A stretch of DNA of 64,000 nucleotides from positions 2,356,001-2,420,000 of the forward strand of contig NZ_CP044344.1 in NCBI RefSeq assembly GCF_008761635.1. The letters are read 5' to 3'. Made by a program: the position numbers and the translations under genes. Of the stretch, positions 40,397-49,333 are shown in pieces. The notes under the pieces are model-generated. The model was not told the DNA's origin. It did not search any database and saw nothing but the letters and a program-made list of their open reading frames with translations. Origin of the DNA: Nocardioides cynanchi. Lineage in GTDB: Bacteria > Actinomycetota > Actinomycetes > Propionibacteriales > Nocardioidaceae. Position 1 is the stretch's first letter; each line of letters opens with the position of its first letter.

Positions 40397-41791
40397 TCAG
40401 CCGGTGCGCGCCGAGACCGTCGCGCTGAAGGGCCCGACGTTGCCGGAGGCGTCGACGGCGCGAACCTGGAAGTAGTACGTCGTACGCCGCGCCAGCGAGC
40501 CGATGGTGTACGTCGTACCGGTGGGTGAGCCGACCTGCGTGAAGCCGGTCGTCGCGCTCTTGCTACGCCAGACCTGGTAGCCGCTGACGCCGGTGTCGTC
40601 GGTCGCGGCCGTCCAGGCGAGCGCCACCGAGGTCCTGGCCGGCGTCGCCTTCAGCCCGGTCGGCGCGGTGGGAGGAGTGGTGTCGGGCGGCGGCGTGGTG
40701 CCGGCGATGAGGGCAGCGACGTCGCTCCGGATCGCCGGCAGAGTCGGGTAGAAGGCGTCGCCCGGGCAGGCGGTGGCGTTGTAGTCGCGGTGGCCGGCGA
40801 TGTTGGGCGTGGTGATGGTCGCTCCGCTGACCGGGTTGACGAACGTCTGCGTGGCCTGCGGGTCGATGCCGTTGCGGCTCGCCTCCCACGCCAGCAGCCG
40901 CTCGAGGGCGTCGCGCGCCGCGCGGGTGGCGTCGTGGGTGGTGAGTGTCCCGAGCAGAGCGACGCCGACGGTGCCGGAGTTCCAGCCCGAGGTGTGGGCG
41001 CCGGTGACGCCCTGGCCGAGTGCGTTGTCGCCGGAGGGGTCGGCGCCGGCGTAGTCGCGGGAGTAGCGACCCTCGTAGATGGTGCCGAACTTGTCGATCA
41101 GGAAGTTGTAGCCGATGTCGCCCCAGCCCTGCGTGACCGAGTGGTAGTAGTAGATCGACCTGATCTGGGCCTCGGCGCCGGCCGTGTCGGTGTAGCTGTC
41201 GCTGGTGTCGGTGTGGTGCACGATCAGCTTCTTGGTCGGGTAGAACTGCGGCGCCCAGGTCATCAACGCCGGGTCCGCTCCCCAGCCCGCGCGGGAGACG
41301 ACCGGCGGCTCGGCGGTGGCCGTCGTCGTGGCGGTGGTCGCGCTCGTCGTGCTGGCCCGCCGTGCGGCGGGGGCGCTAGCGGCGGCGCCGTCGGTGAGGC
41401 CGAGGACGGTCAGATGCGCGATGGGCTGACTGGTCGTGACCCGCACCGCGACCGCGCCGCGCACGGTCTGCAGAGCGCCGTACGTCGTACCGTCCCGGCG
41501 CTCGAGCCCCATCTCGTCGCGCCCCGCGGCACGCGGCGCCCCGAAGTGCACGCCGTCCCGAGAGAACGCGAGGGTCACCCGCGCGGACGGGTTGCCCTTC
41601 CAGTACGCCGCGACGGTGGTCGCCGGGCGGGTGAGTGCGACCGTGGTGGTCCCTGACACCGACCTCACCACGTGCTCGGCGCGCATCGGCACCTGCCGAG
41701 CGGTGGCCGTGGCCTCCGCCGAGTGCGCCGCGATGCCGGACCCACTGAGGGCCACGGCGAGCGAGAGGACGCACATCAGACGACGCGGCAC
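40397..41791 (-). CDS. Secreted peptidoglycan-recognition / N-acetylmuramoyl-L-alanine amidase with FN3 domain
   Basis: The 464-residue protein has a signal peptide (MCVLSLAVALSGSGIAAHSA), a beta-rich N-terminal region, a Thr-rich linker and an amidase_2/PGRP domain: SRAGWGADPALMTWAPQF, KLIVHHTDTSDSYT (first zinc His), GWGDIGYNFLIDKFGTIYEGR and NIAGHRDYNATACPGD (second His, Cys). A fibronectin III domain follows (PTAPTGLKATPARTSVALAW ... TYYFQVRAVDASGN). It should cleave muramoyl-alanine bonds in the wall. GTG 41791 follows TGGAG by a few bases. Confidence 0.93.
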   Translation of the reverse strand: MPRRLMCVLSLAVALSGSGIAAHSAEATATARQVPMRAEHVVRSVSGTTTVALTRPATTVAAYWKGNPSARVTLAFSRDGVHFGAPRAAGRDEMGLERRDGTTYGALQTVRGAVAVRVTTSQPIAHLTVLGLTDGAAASAPAARRASTTSATTATTTATAEPPVVSRAGWGADPALMTWAPQFYPTKKLIVHHTDTSDSYTDTAGAEAQIRSIYYYHSVTQGWGDIGYNFLIDKFGTIYEGRYSRDYAGADPSGDNALGQGVTGAHTSGWNSGTVGVALLGTLTTHDATRAARDALERLLAWEASRNGIDPQATQTFVNPVSGATITTPNIAGHRDYNATACPGDAFYPTLPAIRSDVAALIAGTTPPPDTTPPTAPTGLKATPARTSVALAWTAATDDTGVSGYQVWRSKSATTGFTQVGSPTGTTYTIGSLARRTTYYFQVRAVDASGNVGPFSATVSARTG

Positions 41792-42004
41792 GGGGACTCC
41801 AGGAGCAGTGGGGTGGACCAGCCCATTAGCGCACGGATCGCGAGGGGATCTCCACATCCGAACGGGCGAGGGTGGCCCCACATCTCGGCCGTTATTGGCG
41901 GGGGTCGGCGGAGCGACCTGCCCGTGCACCGAGGTCCTCGAAAATCTTCTAGGTCGCCGTAAGGGGTGACCCAGGTCAAGTCGAGGCTCAGGTGCGGGAG
42001 CCCA

Positions 42005-42418
42005 TCAGGTTGCTGCGGGCAGCAGGTCGTCGAGGAACGTGACGGTGGAGGCCGCGAGCTCGAGTCGTCGACTCAAAGATCGCTGGTAGGAGATCACGTG
42101 CAGCCGGGCCGATCCGGCCAGGTCGGAGAACATGTGGTCACCACTGGCCACGACCAGATCCGTGATGGAGTGGGCGACGTACTCCTCGGCGGCCTCGTGG
42201 AGCAGCACGTCCGCGGCGTCGGCCGCCATCGACGCGAACCGCACACCCCAACCGAGATCCGAGTATGCGGTCATGTAGCGAACGGCCAGCCTTCGCTGCA
42301 TCGCAAATGTCACTGGGCAGGCCGTGACCGTGTCGGCGATCCTCGACAGGACCCGACAGACCTCCGACACGTGCAGCTCACCGCCCTTGGTGAGGTTGTC
42401 GCCGTCGATCACTGCCAT
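42005..42418 (-). CDS. NYN/PIN-like domain protein (137 aa)
   Basis: The short protein opens MAVIDGDNLTKGGELHV, and has MAADAADVLLHEAAEEYV, SITDLVVASGDHMFSDLAG and LHVISYQRSLSRRLELAA. The order of acidic residues (DGDN, DAAD, SGDxxF) matches NYN-fold nucleases, which are often RNases or parts of toxin and defence systems. Base composition is less G+C-rich than flanking core genes. It stands at the left edge of the TIR/RyR island. Confidence 0.72.
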   Translation of the reverse strand: MAVIDGDNLTKGGELHVSEVCRVLSRIADTVTACPVTFAMQRRLAVRYMTAYSDLGWGVRFASMAADAADVLLHEAAEEYVAHSITDLVVASGDHMFSDLAGSARLHVISYQRSLSRRLELAASTVTFLDDLLPAAT

Positions 42419-42914
42419 GCTGATAGATCTTCCGTTGAGCTGTCACGACGCACAGCTTGCGCGCCTCGCGGTGGCACGGCATTGAAATGCAGAACCCAGC
42501 CGCGGTTGCCGGGTCGAGAGGTGTCCTTGTGGCAGTCGGTTGTGCATCAGCTTGCGTGGACGTCCAAAGATCTAATCGGAAGCGTGGTTGTTGGCTTCGC
42601 GATGCCCCATCACTACGAATGCGACATAATCATCTCGTCGTCTGTCAGAGCTTCATGAGGCTCTCAATGGGCGAGACCACGCTGAGTCGTGCCTGATGAG
42701 CCGGACCACGCGGCCTGTCTAGGCCCTTTCAAGGCTGGATCTGGGTCCGCACACTCGGGGGCGGCCAACCCTCGCAACAGCCGAAGGCCCCCACACAAGA
42801 GCCGAGTTGGTCCTCAATCCACGGAGATCACCTGCGCAACTAGTGTAGTCACGAGCACCCGTGTATCTGCGCCTTCGACCACCACGGCGTTAGAGTCCCC
42901 AGGGAGGGCGATCA
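42419..42914. other. Lower-G+C intergenic spacer, no convincing gene
   Basis: About 500 bp between the NYN and RyR genes. Reading frames on both strands are short, start in no context and look like chance. A TAGAGT at 42891-42896 may be the RyR-gene -10 box, with AGGGAGGG before its GTG start. It may be remnant DNA from the insertion of the island. Confidence 0.5.
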
Positions 42915-44558
42915 GTGGAGAGGCTGAACCGATTCACGGCGATTGCTGCCGGGGTCCTCATTCTGGTTTCGCTTCTCTTTGGATACGTCGGCTTCCTCAC
43001 CTTGGGCCCGGCTCCACATCCCAAGAGCGATGCGGCCTTCGCTGCCCTTCAGTTGTTCGCCCTGGACGCCCCGCCCCATATTGCGTCGAGATCGTCGATG
43101 CTGAATGTCGCGCGCTTCTCCGCGCCCTTGAGCTTGGTCCTGGCCACAGTGGCTACGATCGTCGCCTTACTCGGCCAGCGGTTCAGGCGATTCAGCCTGC
43201 GATGGCGCGGTCATCACCACGTGATTCTTATTGGCATCGACGCCACGTCATTCGAACTCGGGCAATGCCTCCTACGCCGACGAGGGACTGTGGTGGCAGT
43301 GGACACTGAGGAGCACCCTCAGCTCATCGCCCTCCAAAGCGGAGGGGCCACGACCCTGGTCGGGGACGCGCGCGAATCGCGCCTGCTCGGGCGCTGCCGA
43401 GTCAAGACAGCACGGCACGTCGTGGTCATCGGGAAGAGCGACACTCATACCCTGCAGCTATGCGAGGCATTGGCGGGCGTCTTGGGGCCTAGGAGCGCAG
43501 CAACTGTCCACGCGGCGATACATGACGAGTCGCTGTGGCGACAACTGGGAAGGGTCGAGATCAGACAATCCCGACCGGCGCCCCGTATGGAATTCTTCAA
43601 CCCGGCTGACCGCAGGGCCAAGGCCTACTTGCAGTTGGTGACTCACGAACTGGACGGCGAACTCCCAGAGCAGTTCTGGGTCGCGGCCGACGGCCTTCTT
43701 GGCCGTCGCATGCTGGTGAACCTTTGTCAACAGCTCGCCTTGGGTGGCCGGCTGGTCCAGGTGCAGGTCGAGTCCGATACCCATGAGAAGTTGATCGAAC
43801 CTCTGCTGCGGGACGAGCGATGGATCGGCTCCATGATGAGAGTTCGCGTCGCGGAAGCGGGTGAGGCCACGGGAATCGCATTGGTGTGCAGCGAACGCTC
43901 GGACGGGCGGCCGTTGGGCAGGGCACTCGAGCTCGCTCAAGACTCCACCACGGAACGAGTCTTTCTCTGCGCAGCCGGACACGAGGGGGACACGGTCCTG
44001 GACCTGAAGCGGCTCAGCCCTCGCGTGTCCCTCCTGCCAGCCGACAGTGAGTGGCTGCGCCCAAGTCATTTCTTCGGTCGTTCTTGGATCGAGATCATGG
44101 CGGAGGCCCGGCACGAGGACTACTACGCCAACGAGGTGGCCCGAGGGAGCACCCGAGCTTCCAACCGCTCGCTAGTCCCATGGCGGGACCTTCCCGAGAG
44201 TCTGCGCGAGTCCAATCGTGCCTTCGCCCGCGCGGTCGGCGCCGTGCTTGAGCAACTAGGCGGGACGTTGGCCCCTCTACGGGGACCAGTGCTCGAGGTG
44301 TCACTCCCCGACGACGAACTCGAACTGCTCGCGCGAAACGAGCACGATCGTTGGATGTGCGCCTTGACCGATGACAACTGGACCTATGCGCCAGCCCCGA
44401 AGGACCCGCACCTCAAGACGCACCCTCTGCTCGTCGATTGGGAGAAACTCGATGAACCAGAGCGCGAGAAGGACCGAGACGCCATTCGCGCTATCCCGCG
44501 CATGCTTGCACGAGTCGGCTACTCCCTGGAGATTCCGGCCCGTTCAGACACACACTGA
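42915..44558 (+). CDS. Membrane protein with TrkA_N (Rossmann) and RyR domains
   Basis: The 547-residue protein has two N-terminal membrane helices (IAAGVLILVSLLFGYVGFLT; PLSLVLATVATIVALL). A TrkA-N-like nucleotide-binding domain follows (HHVILIGIDATSFELGQCLL, VVAVDTEEHPQ, HVVVIGKSDTHTLQLCEAL), then a long middle. A C-terminal RyR domain lies at about 470-540 (LLARNEHDRWMCALTDDNW, HPLLVDWEKLDEPEREKDRD). RyR domains in bacteria have been proposed as ligand sensors in nucleotide-centred conflict systems. Codons such as ATT, CTT and TTA are frequent, unlike its neighbours, so it is probably acquired. It overlaps the convergent TIR gene by 15 bp. Confidence 0.85.
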   Translation: MERLNRFTAIAAGVLILVSLLFGYVGFLTLGPAPHPKSDAAFAALQLFALDAPPHIASRSSMLNVARFSAPLSLVLATVATIVALLGQRFRRFSLRWRGHHHVILIGIDATSFELGQCLLRRRGTVVAVDTEEHPQLIALQSGGATTLVGDARESRLLGRCRVKTARHVVVIGKSDTHTLQLCEALAGVLGPRSAATVHAAIHDESLWRQLGRVEIRQSRPAPRMEFFNPADRRAKAYLQLVTHELDGELPEQFWVAADGLLGRRMLVNLCQQLALGGRLVQVQVESDTHEKLIEPLLRDERWIGSMMRVRVAEAGEATGIALVCSERSDGRPLGRALELAQDSTTERVFLCAAGHEGDTVLDLKRLSPRVSLLPADSEWLRPSHFFGRSWIEIMAEARHEDYYANEVARGSTRASNRSLVPWRDLPESLRESNRAFARAVGAVLEQLGGTLAPLRGPVLEVSLPDDELELLARNEHDRWMCALTDDNWTYAPAPKDPHLKTHPLLVDWEKLDEPEREKDRDAIRAIPRMLARVGYSLEIPARSDTH

Positions 44559-46052
44559 GGATTCCTGCAGACGCGCGATCGCAGCCTCCGACAGAGAGAT
44601 ATAGGCGGTCACCTCGTTGATGTCCACGAAACGGCCCAACTGGCTTCGCAACTCGACCAGCCGATTTGCCTCGTCCATCGATAGGCGTCCGTAATTATGC
44701 AACGCCTCCGCAGACAGACTGTTGAGATCCAACAATCCGCCATCGTCGTAATCACGTCGCACGTCAGGTCGGCCCACCATCATGGAGGCAGCCAACGAAC
44801 GGTCGCGGCTAACGAGTTGCCGATAGCTCTCTCGTAACTCCCGCTTGGCCAACTGCTCGTGCGCGCCCGGCAAGTCGCCTTCGCGGTCGCGGAACACGAA
44901 TCCGACGACCGCGCCGGCGGTCATGGCCAGGAGCATGAGGGTCACGCCGACGTTTGACAACGGTCCTGTTGGAGTGCCCGTAGCGTCTTCGGGCGCCGAC
45001 CCAATTAATGCGAATCCGGCAACCACGACCAAGACAATCCCACCCGATACGGCGTACATCTTCCGACGGAACGAGGGATCCGATTTGCGCTTCGATGCAA
45101 CCCACAAAGGTGGAACCCACGCGGCCAGCCCACAGGTCACAAGCGGCAGAGTCGTCATGAACCATCGAGAACGTCGATACCGCGCCCATCTGGACAGTGG
45201 AGCCGGTGCAACCGCAGCCCGGGAGGCGCTTCCGCTCGACCCAACAGTCGCCCGGAACTGAGCAGGCGGGGACCAATTGCCTGGCTTCGAACTAGGGGTC
45301 GCCAGTGACTTGCTCCAGACAGAACCTCGGTCATCGACGGGTGCCGCGGGCTCCCCCAGGCCCAAGCGATGGCGGTGCTTCATCAAGTAGCGGCCGATCA
45401 TTGTGTGGTAGTTACGTCGTCCTGAGACCTCGGCGTGCGTGGCAAGCACGGCCGAATGCTCGGAAACGTCCTTCGTCTTGAAAGTTGAAGGAAGGAGGGC
45501 GACTGCGTACCCAATTGCGTCAGGGTCGATGTCGTCAAAGGACACTGTCGGACCGGTTTCCCTCACGGTTGCCGACGCCCCCAACCGGCGCAACTGCTCC
45601 GCAAGCCTCTCCAGATCGCTGGTCCACCGGGAGTCGCCCAACTCGATCGCATTGAGTCGCGCCAGCCTGCGGATGCTCTCGGGAAGGTCTTCAGGGCCGG
45701 GCATCTGCGCACCCTCGACGAGAACCGGGATGACCCGGACGTTCTGCGCCGCAAGAGCCGACTCGACCTCGAGACGGACGAAGTCGTTCGTCTCGTCGAG
45801 ACGCCGGACCGCTCCGCCGGGCCTGGGGTCCAGCCAGTTGTCTCCGATGAGCACAAGTACGACATGGCACTGCTCGATCTCGTTGCGGATGTGCTCTTCG
45901 AAATCGGCGCCAGGCGGGATCGAATCGATGTCCATGAAAATGCGGGCATCTGCGAGGCGATTTCGCAGGCCGTCATGGAGTCCGTTCGCCTGTGCCTGGC
46001 AATCGGTTCGACGGTAGGAGATGAAGACCCGCTGCTGCGTCGTCTCGGTCAA
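44544..46052 (-). CDS. TIR-domain membrane protein with C-terminal helix-hairpin-helix-like segment
   Basis: Residues about 5-155 form a TIR domain: RVFISYRRTDCQAQANGL, IFMDIDSIPPGADFEEHI, CHVVLVLIGDNWL, DFVRLEVESALAAQN (candidate NADase glutamate) and VIPVLVEGAQMPGPEDLP. A central region follows, then about three membrane helices (LPLVTCGLAAWVPPLWV; VSGGIVLVVVAGFALIG; GVTLMLLAMTAGAVVGFVF). The C-terminal helical motif (LLDLNSLSAEALHNYG, ANRLVELRSQLGRFVDINEV) resembles ComEA-type HHH. The TTG at 46052 is preceded by GAGGGGG. It is convergent with the RyR gene, whose 3' end it overlaps. The two probably form one module. Confidence 0.85.
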   Translation of the reverse strand: MTETTQQRVFISYRRTDCQAQANGLHDGLRNRLADARIFMDIDSIPPGADFEEHIRNEIEQCHVVLVLIGDNWLDPRPGGAVRRLDETNDFVRLEVESALAAQNVRVIPVLVEGAQMPGPEDLPESIRRLARLNAIELGDSRWTSDLERLAEQLRRLGASATVRETGPTVSFDDIDPDAIGYAVALLPSTFKTKDVSEHSAVLATHAEVSGRRNYHTMIGRYLMKHRHRLGLGEPAAPVDDRGSVWSKSLATPSSKPGNWSPPAQFRATVGSSGSASRAAVAPAPLSRWARYRRSRWFMTTLPLVTCGLAAWVPPLWVASKRKSDPSFRRKMYAVSGGIVLVVVAGFALIGSAPEDATGTPTGPLSNVGVTLMLLAMTAGAVVGFVFRDREGDLPGAHEQLAKRELRESYRQLVSRDRSLAASMMVGRPDVRRDYDDGGLLDLNSLSAEALHNYGRLSMDEANRLVELRSQLGRFVDINEVTAYISLSEAAIARLQESSVCV

Positions 46053-46118
46053 GGATCCCCCTCGAGTCAGGATGTGTTGCGAGACCTGACCCTAACTCCA
46101 TGTACTGGCGACAGCAGG

Positions 46119-46164
46119 GCGGCCGGTCGAGCAGACGCCTTGAAGGGATTGCTCGACCGGCCGC
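46119..46164 (-). terminator. Strong hairpin after nrdJ
   Basis: GCGGCCGGTCGAGCA (46119-46133) and its perfect complement TGCTCGACCGGCCGC (46150-46164) form a 15-bp stem with a 16-nt loop, just past the nrdJ stop. There is no U-tract, as is common in high-G+C actinobacteria. The stem contains the GGTCGAGC core of the dispersed repeat. Confidence 0.7.
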
Positions 46165-46179
46165 CACGCCTCGATTCAG

Positions 46180-49137
46180 CTAGCTGCAGCCGCTCGTGCT
46201 CCCGCAGCCTTCGCAGACGTAGCAGGAGCCGGCGGGGCGCATCTTGGTGCCGCAGGTCATGCAGAGGGGGGAGTCGACGGCGGTGCCGGTGATCTTCTCC
46301 AGGAGCTCGGCGGAGGTGTGGGCCTCCTTGGGCGCCGGCTTCGGGGCGAGGTCGTCGATGGCGGCGTGCTCGGCTGCGGTCTCGTGGTCTCGACTCCGCT
46401 CGACCACCGGAGAGTCGCCGACCACCGAAGCGTCGTCGATGAGCTCGGCCTCGACCGGGGCGGAGAGGTCGCCGATGACCTCGGCGGCGTTGCCGACCTC
46501 GGTGGGCAGCTCGTAGGAGCCGGTCTCGAGGTAGCGCTGGCGCTCGTCGGCGGAGTAGATGCCCAGGGCCTGGCGGGACTCGAAGTCGAGGTAGTCCAGG
46601 GCGAGGCGACGGAAGATGTAGTCCATGATCGACTTCGCCATCCGCACGTCCGCGTCGTCGGTCAGGCCGTTGGGCTCGAACGACAGGTTGGAGAACTTCG
46701 AGACGTAGGTCTCCAGCGGCACGCCGTACTGCAGGCCGATGGAAACGGCGATCGAGAAGGCGTCCATCACGCCGGCCAGGGTCGAGCCCTGCTTGCCGAG
46801 CTTGAGGAACACCTCGCCGAGCTCGCCGTCGTCGTGGGCACCGGAGGTCATGTAGCCCTCGGCGCCGCCGACGGTGAACGACGTGGTGCGCGAGGTGCGC
46901 GACTTCGGCAGGCGCTTGCGGGTCGGGCGGTAGACGATGACTTCCTTGACGTCCGTCGTCTCCGAGTCGTGGTCTCGACTTCGCTCGACCACCGAGGAAC
47001 GCGCTTGGTCCTTCTTAGAGGACTCGCTCTTGCCGTCGGACAGCGGCTGGCCGACCTTGCAGTTGTCGCGGTAGACCGCGGTCGCCTTGAGGCCGAGCTT
47101 CCACGACTGGAGGTAGATGTCCTCGATCTCCTCGACCGTGGCGCTCTCCGGCAGGTTGACCGTCTTGGAGATCGCGCCGGACAGGAACGGCTGCGCGGCC
47201 GCCATCATCCGCACGTGACCCATCGGCTTGAGCGCCCGGGCGCCCATCGCGGTGTCGAAGACCTCGTAGTGCTCGGTCTTCAGCCCTGGAGCGTCGATCA
47301 CGTGGCCGTGCTCGGCGATGAAGGCGACGATCGCCTCGATCTTCTCCTCGTCGTACCCGAGGTTCTTCAGCGCGCGCGGGATGGTCTGGTTGACGATCTG
47401 CATCGAGCCGCCACCGACCAGCTTCTTGAACTTCACCAGCGAGAAGTCGGGCTCGATGCCGGTGGTGTCGCAGTCCATCATGAAGCCGATGGTGCCGGTC
47501 GGTGCGAGCACCGAGGCCTGCGCGTTGCGGAAGCCGTTGGCCTCGCCCAGCTTGATCACGTCGGCCCAGGCCTGGGTGGCGAACTTGGCGACCTGCGCGT
47601 CGGCGACGTGGTGGGTGCGGACGGTGTCGTTGGCGGCCTGGTGCTTGCGCATCACCCGCTTGTGGGCGTCGGCGTTGCGGGCGTAGCCGGCGTACGGGCC
47701 GACGATCGCGGCCAGCTCCGCGCTCCTCTTGTACGATGCGCCGGTCATCAGCGACGTGATCGTCGCGGCCATGGACCGACCGCCGTCGGAGTCGTAGCCC
47801 AGCCCCATCGCCATCAGCAGGGCGCCGAGGTTGGCGTAGCCGATGCCCAGCTGGCGGTAGTCGCGGGTGGTGTCGCCGATCGCCTCGGTCGGGAAGTCGG
47901 CGAAGCAGATCGAGATGTCCATCGCGGTGATGATCAGCTCGACGGCCTTCTGGAACAGCGCGGAGTCGAAGGTGTCGTCGTCCTTGAGGAACTTCAGCAG
48001 GTTGAGGCTGGCCAGGTTGCACGAGGAGTTGTCGAGCGACATGTACTCCGAGCACGGGTTGGACGCGGTGATCCGACCGGTCTCGGGGTTGGTGTGCCAG
48101 TCGTTGATGGTGTCGTCGTACTGCAGGCCGGGGTCGGCGCAGGCCCACGCGGCCTGGCTGATCTTGGTGAACAGCTCGCGGGCGTCGACGGTCTCGATCA
48201 CCTCGTGGGTGCCGCGGGAGCGGAGCCCGAACTCGGTGCCGTCCTCGACGGCGCGCATGAACTCGTCGCTGACGCGGACCGAGTTGTTGGCGTTCTGGTA
48301 CTGCACGGAGGTGATGTCGGCGCCGCCGAGGTCCATGTCGAAGCCGGCGTCGCGCAGCGCGCGGATCTTGTCCTCCTCCTTGGCCTTGGTCTCGACGAAC
48401 TCCACGATGTCGGGGTGGTCGACGTCGAGGACGACCATCTTGGCCGCACGACGCGTGGCGCCGCCGGACTTGATGGTGCCGGCCGACGCGTCGGCGCCGC
48501 GCATGAAGGAGACCGGGCCACTCGCCGTACCGCCGGAGCTCAGCAGCTCCTTGGACGAGCGAATCCGGGAGAGGTTGAGCCCGGCGCCGGAGCCGCCCTT
48601 GAAGATGAAGCCCTCCTCCTTGTACCAGTTGAGGATGGAGTCCATCGAGTCGTCGACACTGAGGATGAAGCAGGCGCTGACCTGCTGCGGGGACGGCGTA
48701 CCGACGTTGAACCAGACCGGGGAGTTGAACGAGAAGTACTGGTGGACCAGCAGCCAGGTCATCTCGTGTTCGAAGACCTCGGCGTCGGCTGCCGTGGCGA
48801 AGTAGCCGTGCTCGAGGCCAGCCTTCGTGTAGGTCTTCACGACCCGGTCGATCAGCTGCCTGAGGCTCCACTCACGGACGTCGGTGCCGACCGCGCCGCG
48901 GAAGTACTTGGTCGTGACGATCGTGGACGCGTTGACGCTCCAGAAGTCGGGGAACTCCACGCCGCGCTGCTCGAAGACGGTCTCGCCGGTCTTCCAGTTC
49001 TGCTGGACGACGTCGCGGCGCTCCCAGGTGAGCTCGTCGTAGGGGTGCACGCCGGGCGTGCTGAAGACACGCTCAATCGTGAGCTTGGTGCCCTCGCCCT
49101 TGGTCGAGCCCTTCGTGGGGTTCACCGTCTCGGTCAT
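46180..49137 (-). CDS. nrdJ: Vitamin B12-dependent class II ribonucleotide reductase
   Basis: This is a 985-residue adenosylcobalamin-dependent reductase of ribonucleotides to deoxyribonucleotides. Diagnostic parts are TASGPVSFMRGADASAGTIKSGG, NPCSEYMSLDNSSCNLASLNL, VLAPTGTIGFMMDCDTTGIEP and a C-terminal cysteine-rich tail CMTCGTKMRPAGSCYVCEGC. Two in-frame copies of the dispersed repeat, read VVERSRDH, lie at about residues 715-723 and 910-918. Both are in predicted inter-domain segments before the C-terminal redox tail, so the core is not interrupted. It is downstream of nrdR, with a repeat cluster between them. A hairpin terminator follows. Confidence 0.96.
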   Translation of the reverse strand: MTETVNPTKGSTKGEGTKLTIERVFSTPGVHPYDELTWERRDVVQQNWKTGETVFEQRGVEFPDFWSVNASTIVTTKYFRGAVGTDVREWSLRQLIDRVVKTYTKAGLEHGYFATAADAEVFEHEMTWLLVHQYFSFNSPVWFNVGTPSPQQVSACFILSVDDSMDSILNWYKEEGFIFKGGSGAGLNLSRIRSSKELLSSGGTASGPVSFMRGADASAGTIKSGGATRRAAKMVVLDVDHPDIVEFVETKAKEEDKIRALRDAGFDMDLGGADITSVQYQNANNSVRVSDEFMRAVEDGTEFGLRSRGTHEVIETVDARELFTKISQAAWACADPGLQYDDTINDWHTNPETGRITASNPCSEYMSLDNSSCNLASLNLLKFLKDDDTFDSALFQKAVELIITAMDISICFADFPTEAIGDTTRDYRQLGIGYANLGALLMAMGLGYDSDGGRSMAATITSLMTGASYKRSAELAAIVGPYAGYARNADAHKRVMRKHQAANDTVRTHHVADAQVAKFATQAWADVIKLGEANGFRNAQASVLAPTGTIGFMMDCDTTGIEPDFSLVKFKKLVGGGSMQIVNQTIPRALKNLGYDEEKIEAIVAFIAEHGHVIDAPGLKTEHYEVFDTAMGARALKPMGHVRMMAAAQPFLSGAISKTVNLPESATVEEIEDIYLQSWKLGLKATAVYRDNCKVGQPLSDGKSESSKKDQARSSVVERSRDHDSETTDVKEVIVYRPTRKRLPKSRTSRTTSFTVGGAEGYMTSGAHDDGELGEVFLKLGKQGSTLAGVMDAFSIAVSIGLQYGVPLETYVSKFSNLSFEPNGLTDDADVRMAKSIMDYIFRRLALDYLDFESRQALGIYSADERQRYLETGSYELPTEVGNAAEVIGDLSAPVEAELIDDASVVGDSPVVERSRDHETAAEHAAIDDLAPKPAPKEAHTSAELLEKITGTAVDSPLCMTCGTKMRPAGSCYVCEGCGSTSGCS
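46384..46408 (-). repeat. Dispersed repeat copy 1 in nrdJ
   Basis: A complete palindromic copy, read in frame as VVERSRDH near the C-terminus of NrdJ. Confidence 0.95.
46969..46993 (-). repeat. Dispersed repeat copy 2 in nrdJ
   Basis: A complete copy (AAGTCGA variant), in frame as VVERSRDH between ARSS and DSETTD in NrdJ. Confidence 0.95.
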
Positions 49138-49192
49138 GGAATCTCCTCGTGTCCTTCGCGCTGGCGTTGCTGGTCTGGTTCGGGCTGTGCTG

Positions 49193-49262
49193 GTGATCTC
49201 GACTTCGCTCGATCACCGAGGTGGTCCTCTCGATCACCGAGGTGGTCCTCTCGATCACCGAT
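49193..49262 (-). repeat. Dispersed repeat cluster between nrdR and nrdJ with compensated arms
   Basis: Three units in which the usual GTGGTC/GACCAC arms read GTGATC/GATCAC, so both arms carry the matching substitution in the complete copy. The other two units are the half-type TCTCGATCACCGAGGTGG. Confidence 0.9.
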
Positions 49263-49333
49263 GACGGCGTCTCGCCGTCGAGGTGGTGCACCCGGCGCGC
49301 AGCTTCCCCACTACGCGCCGGGTGGTCTGTGGG

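Noticed and set aside
41966..43309. Possible protein genes on the plus strand over the NYN gene and spacer
   Set aside because: They overlap the NYN gene antisense, have no ribosome-binding site and no recognisable motif.
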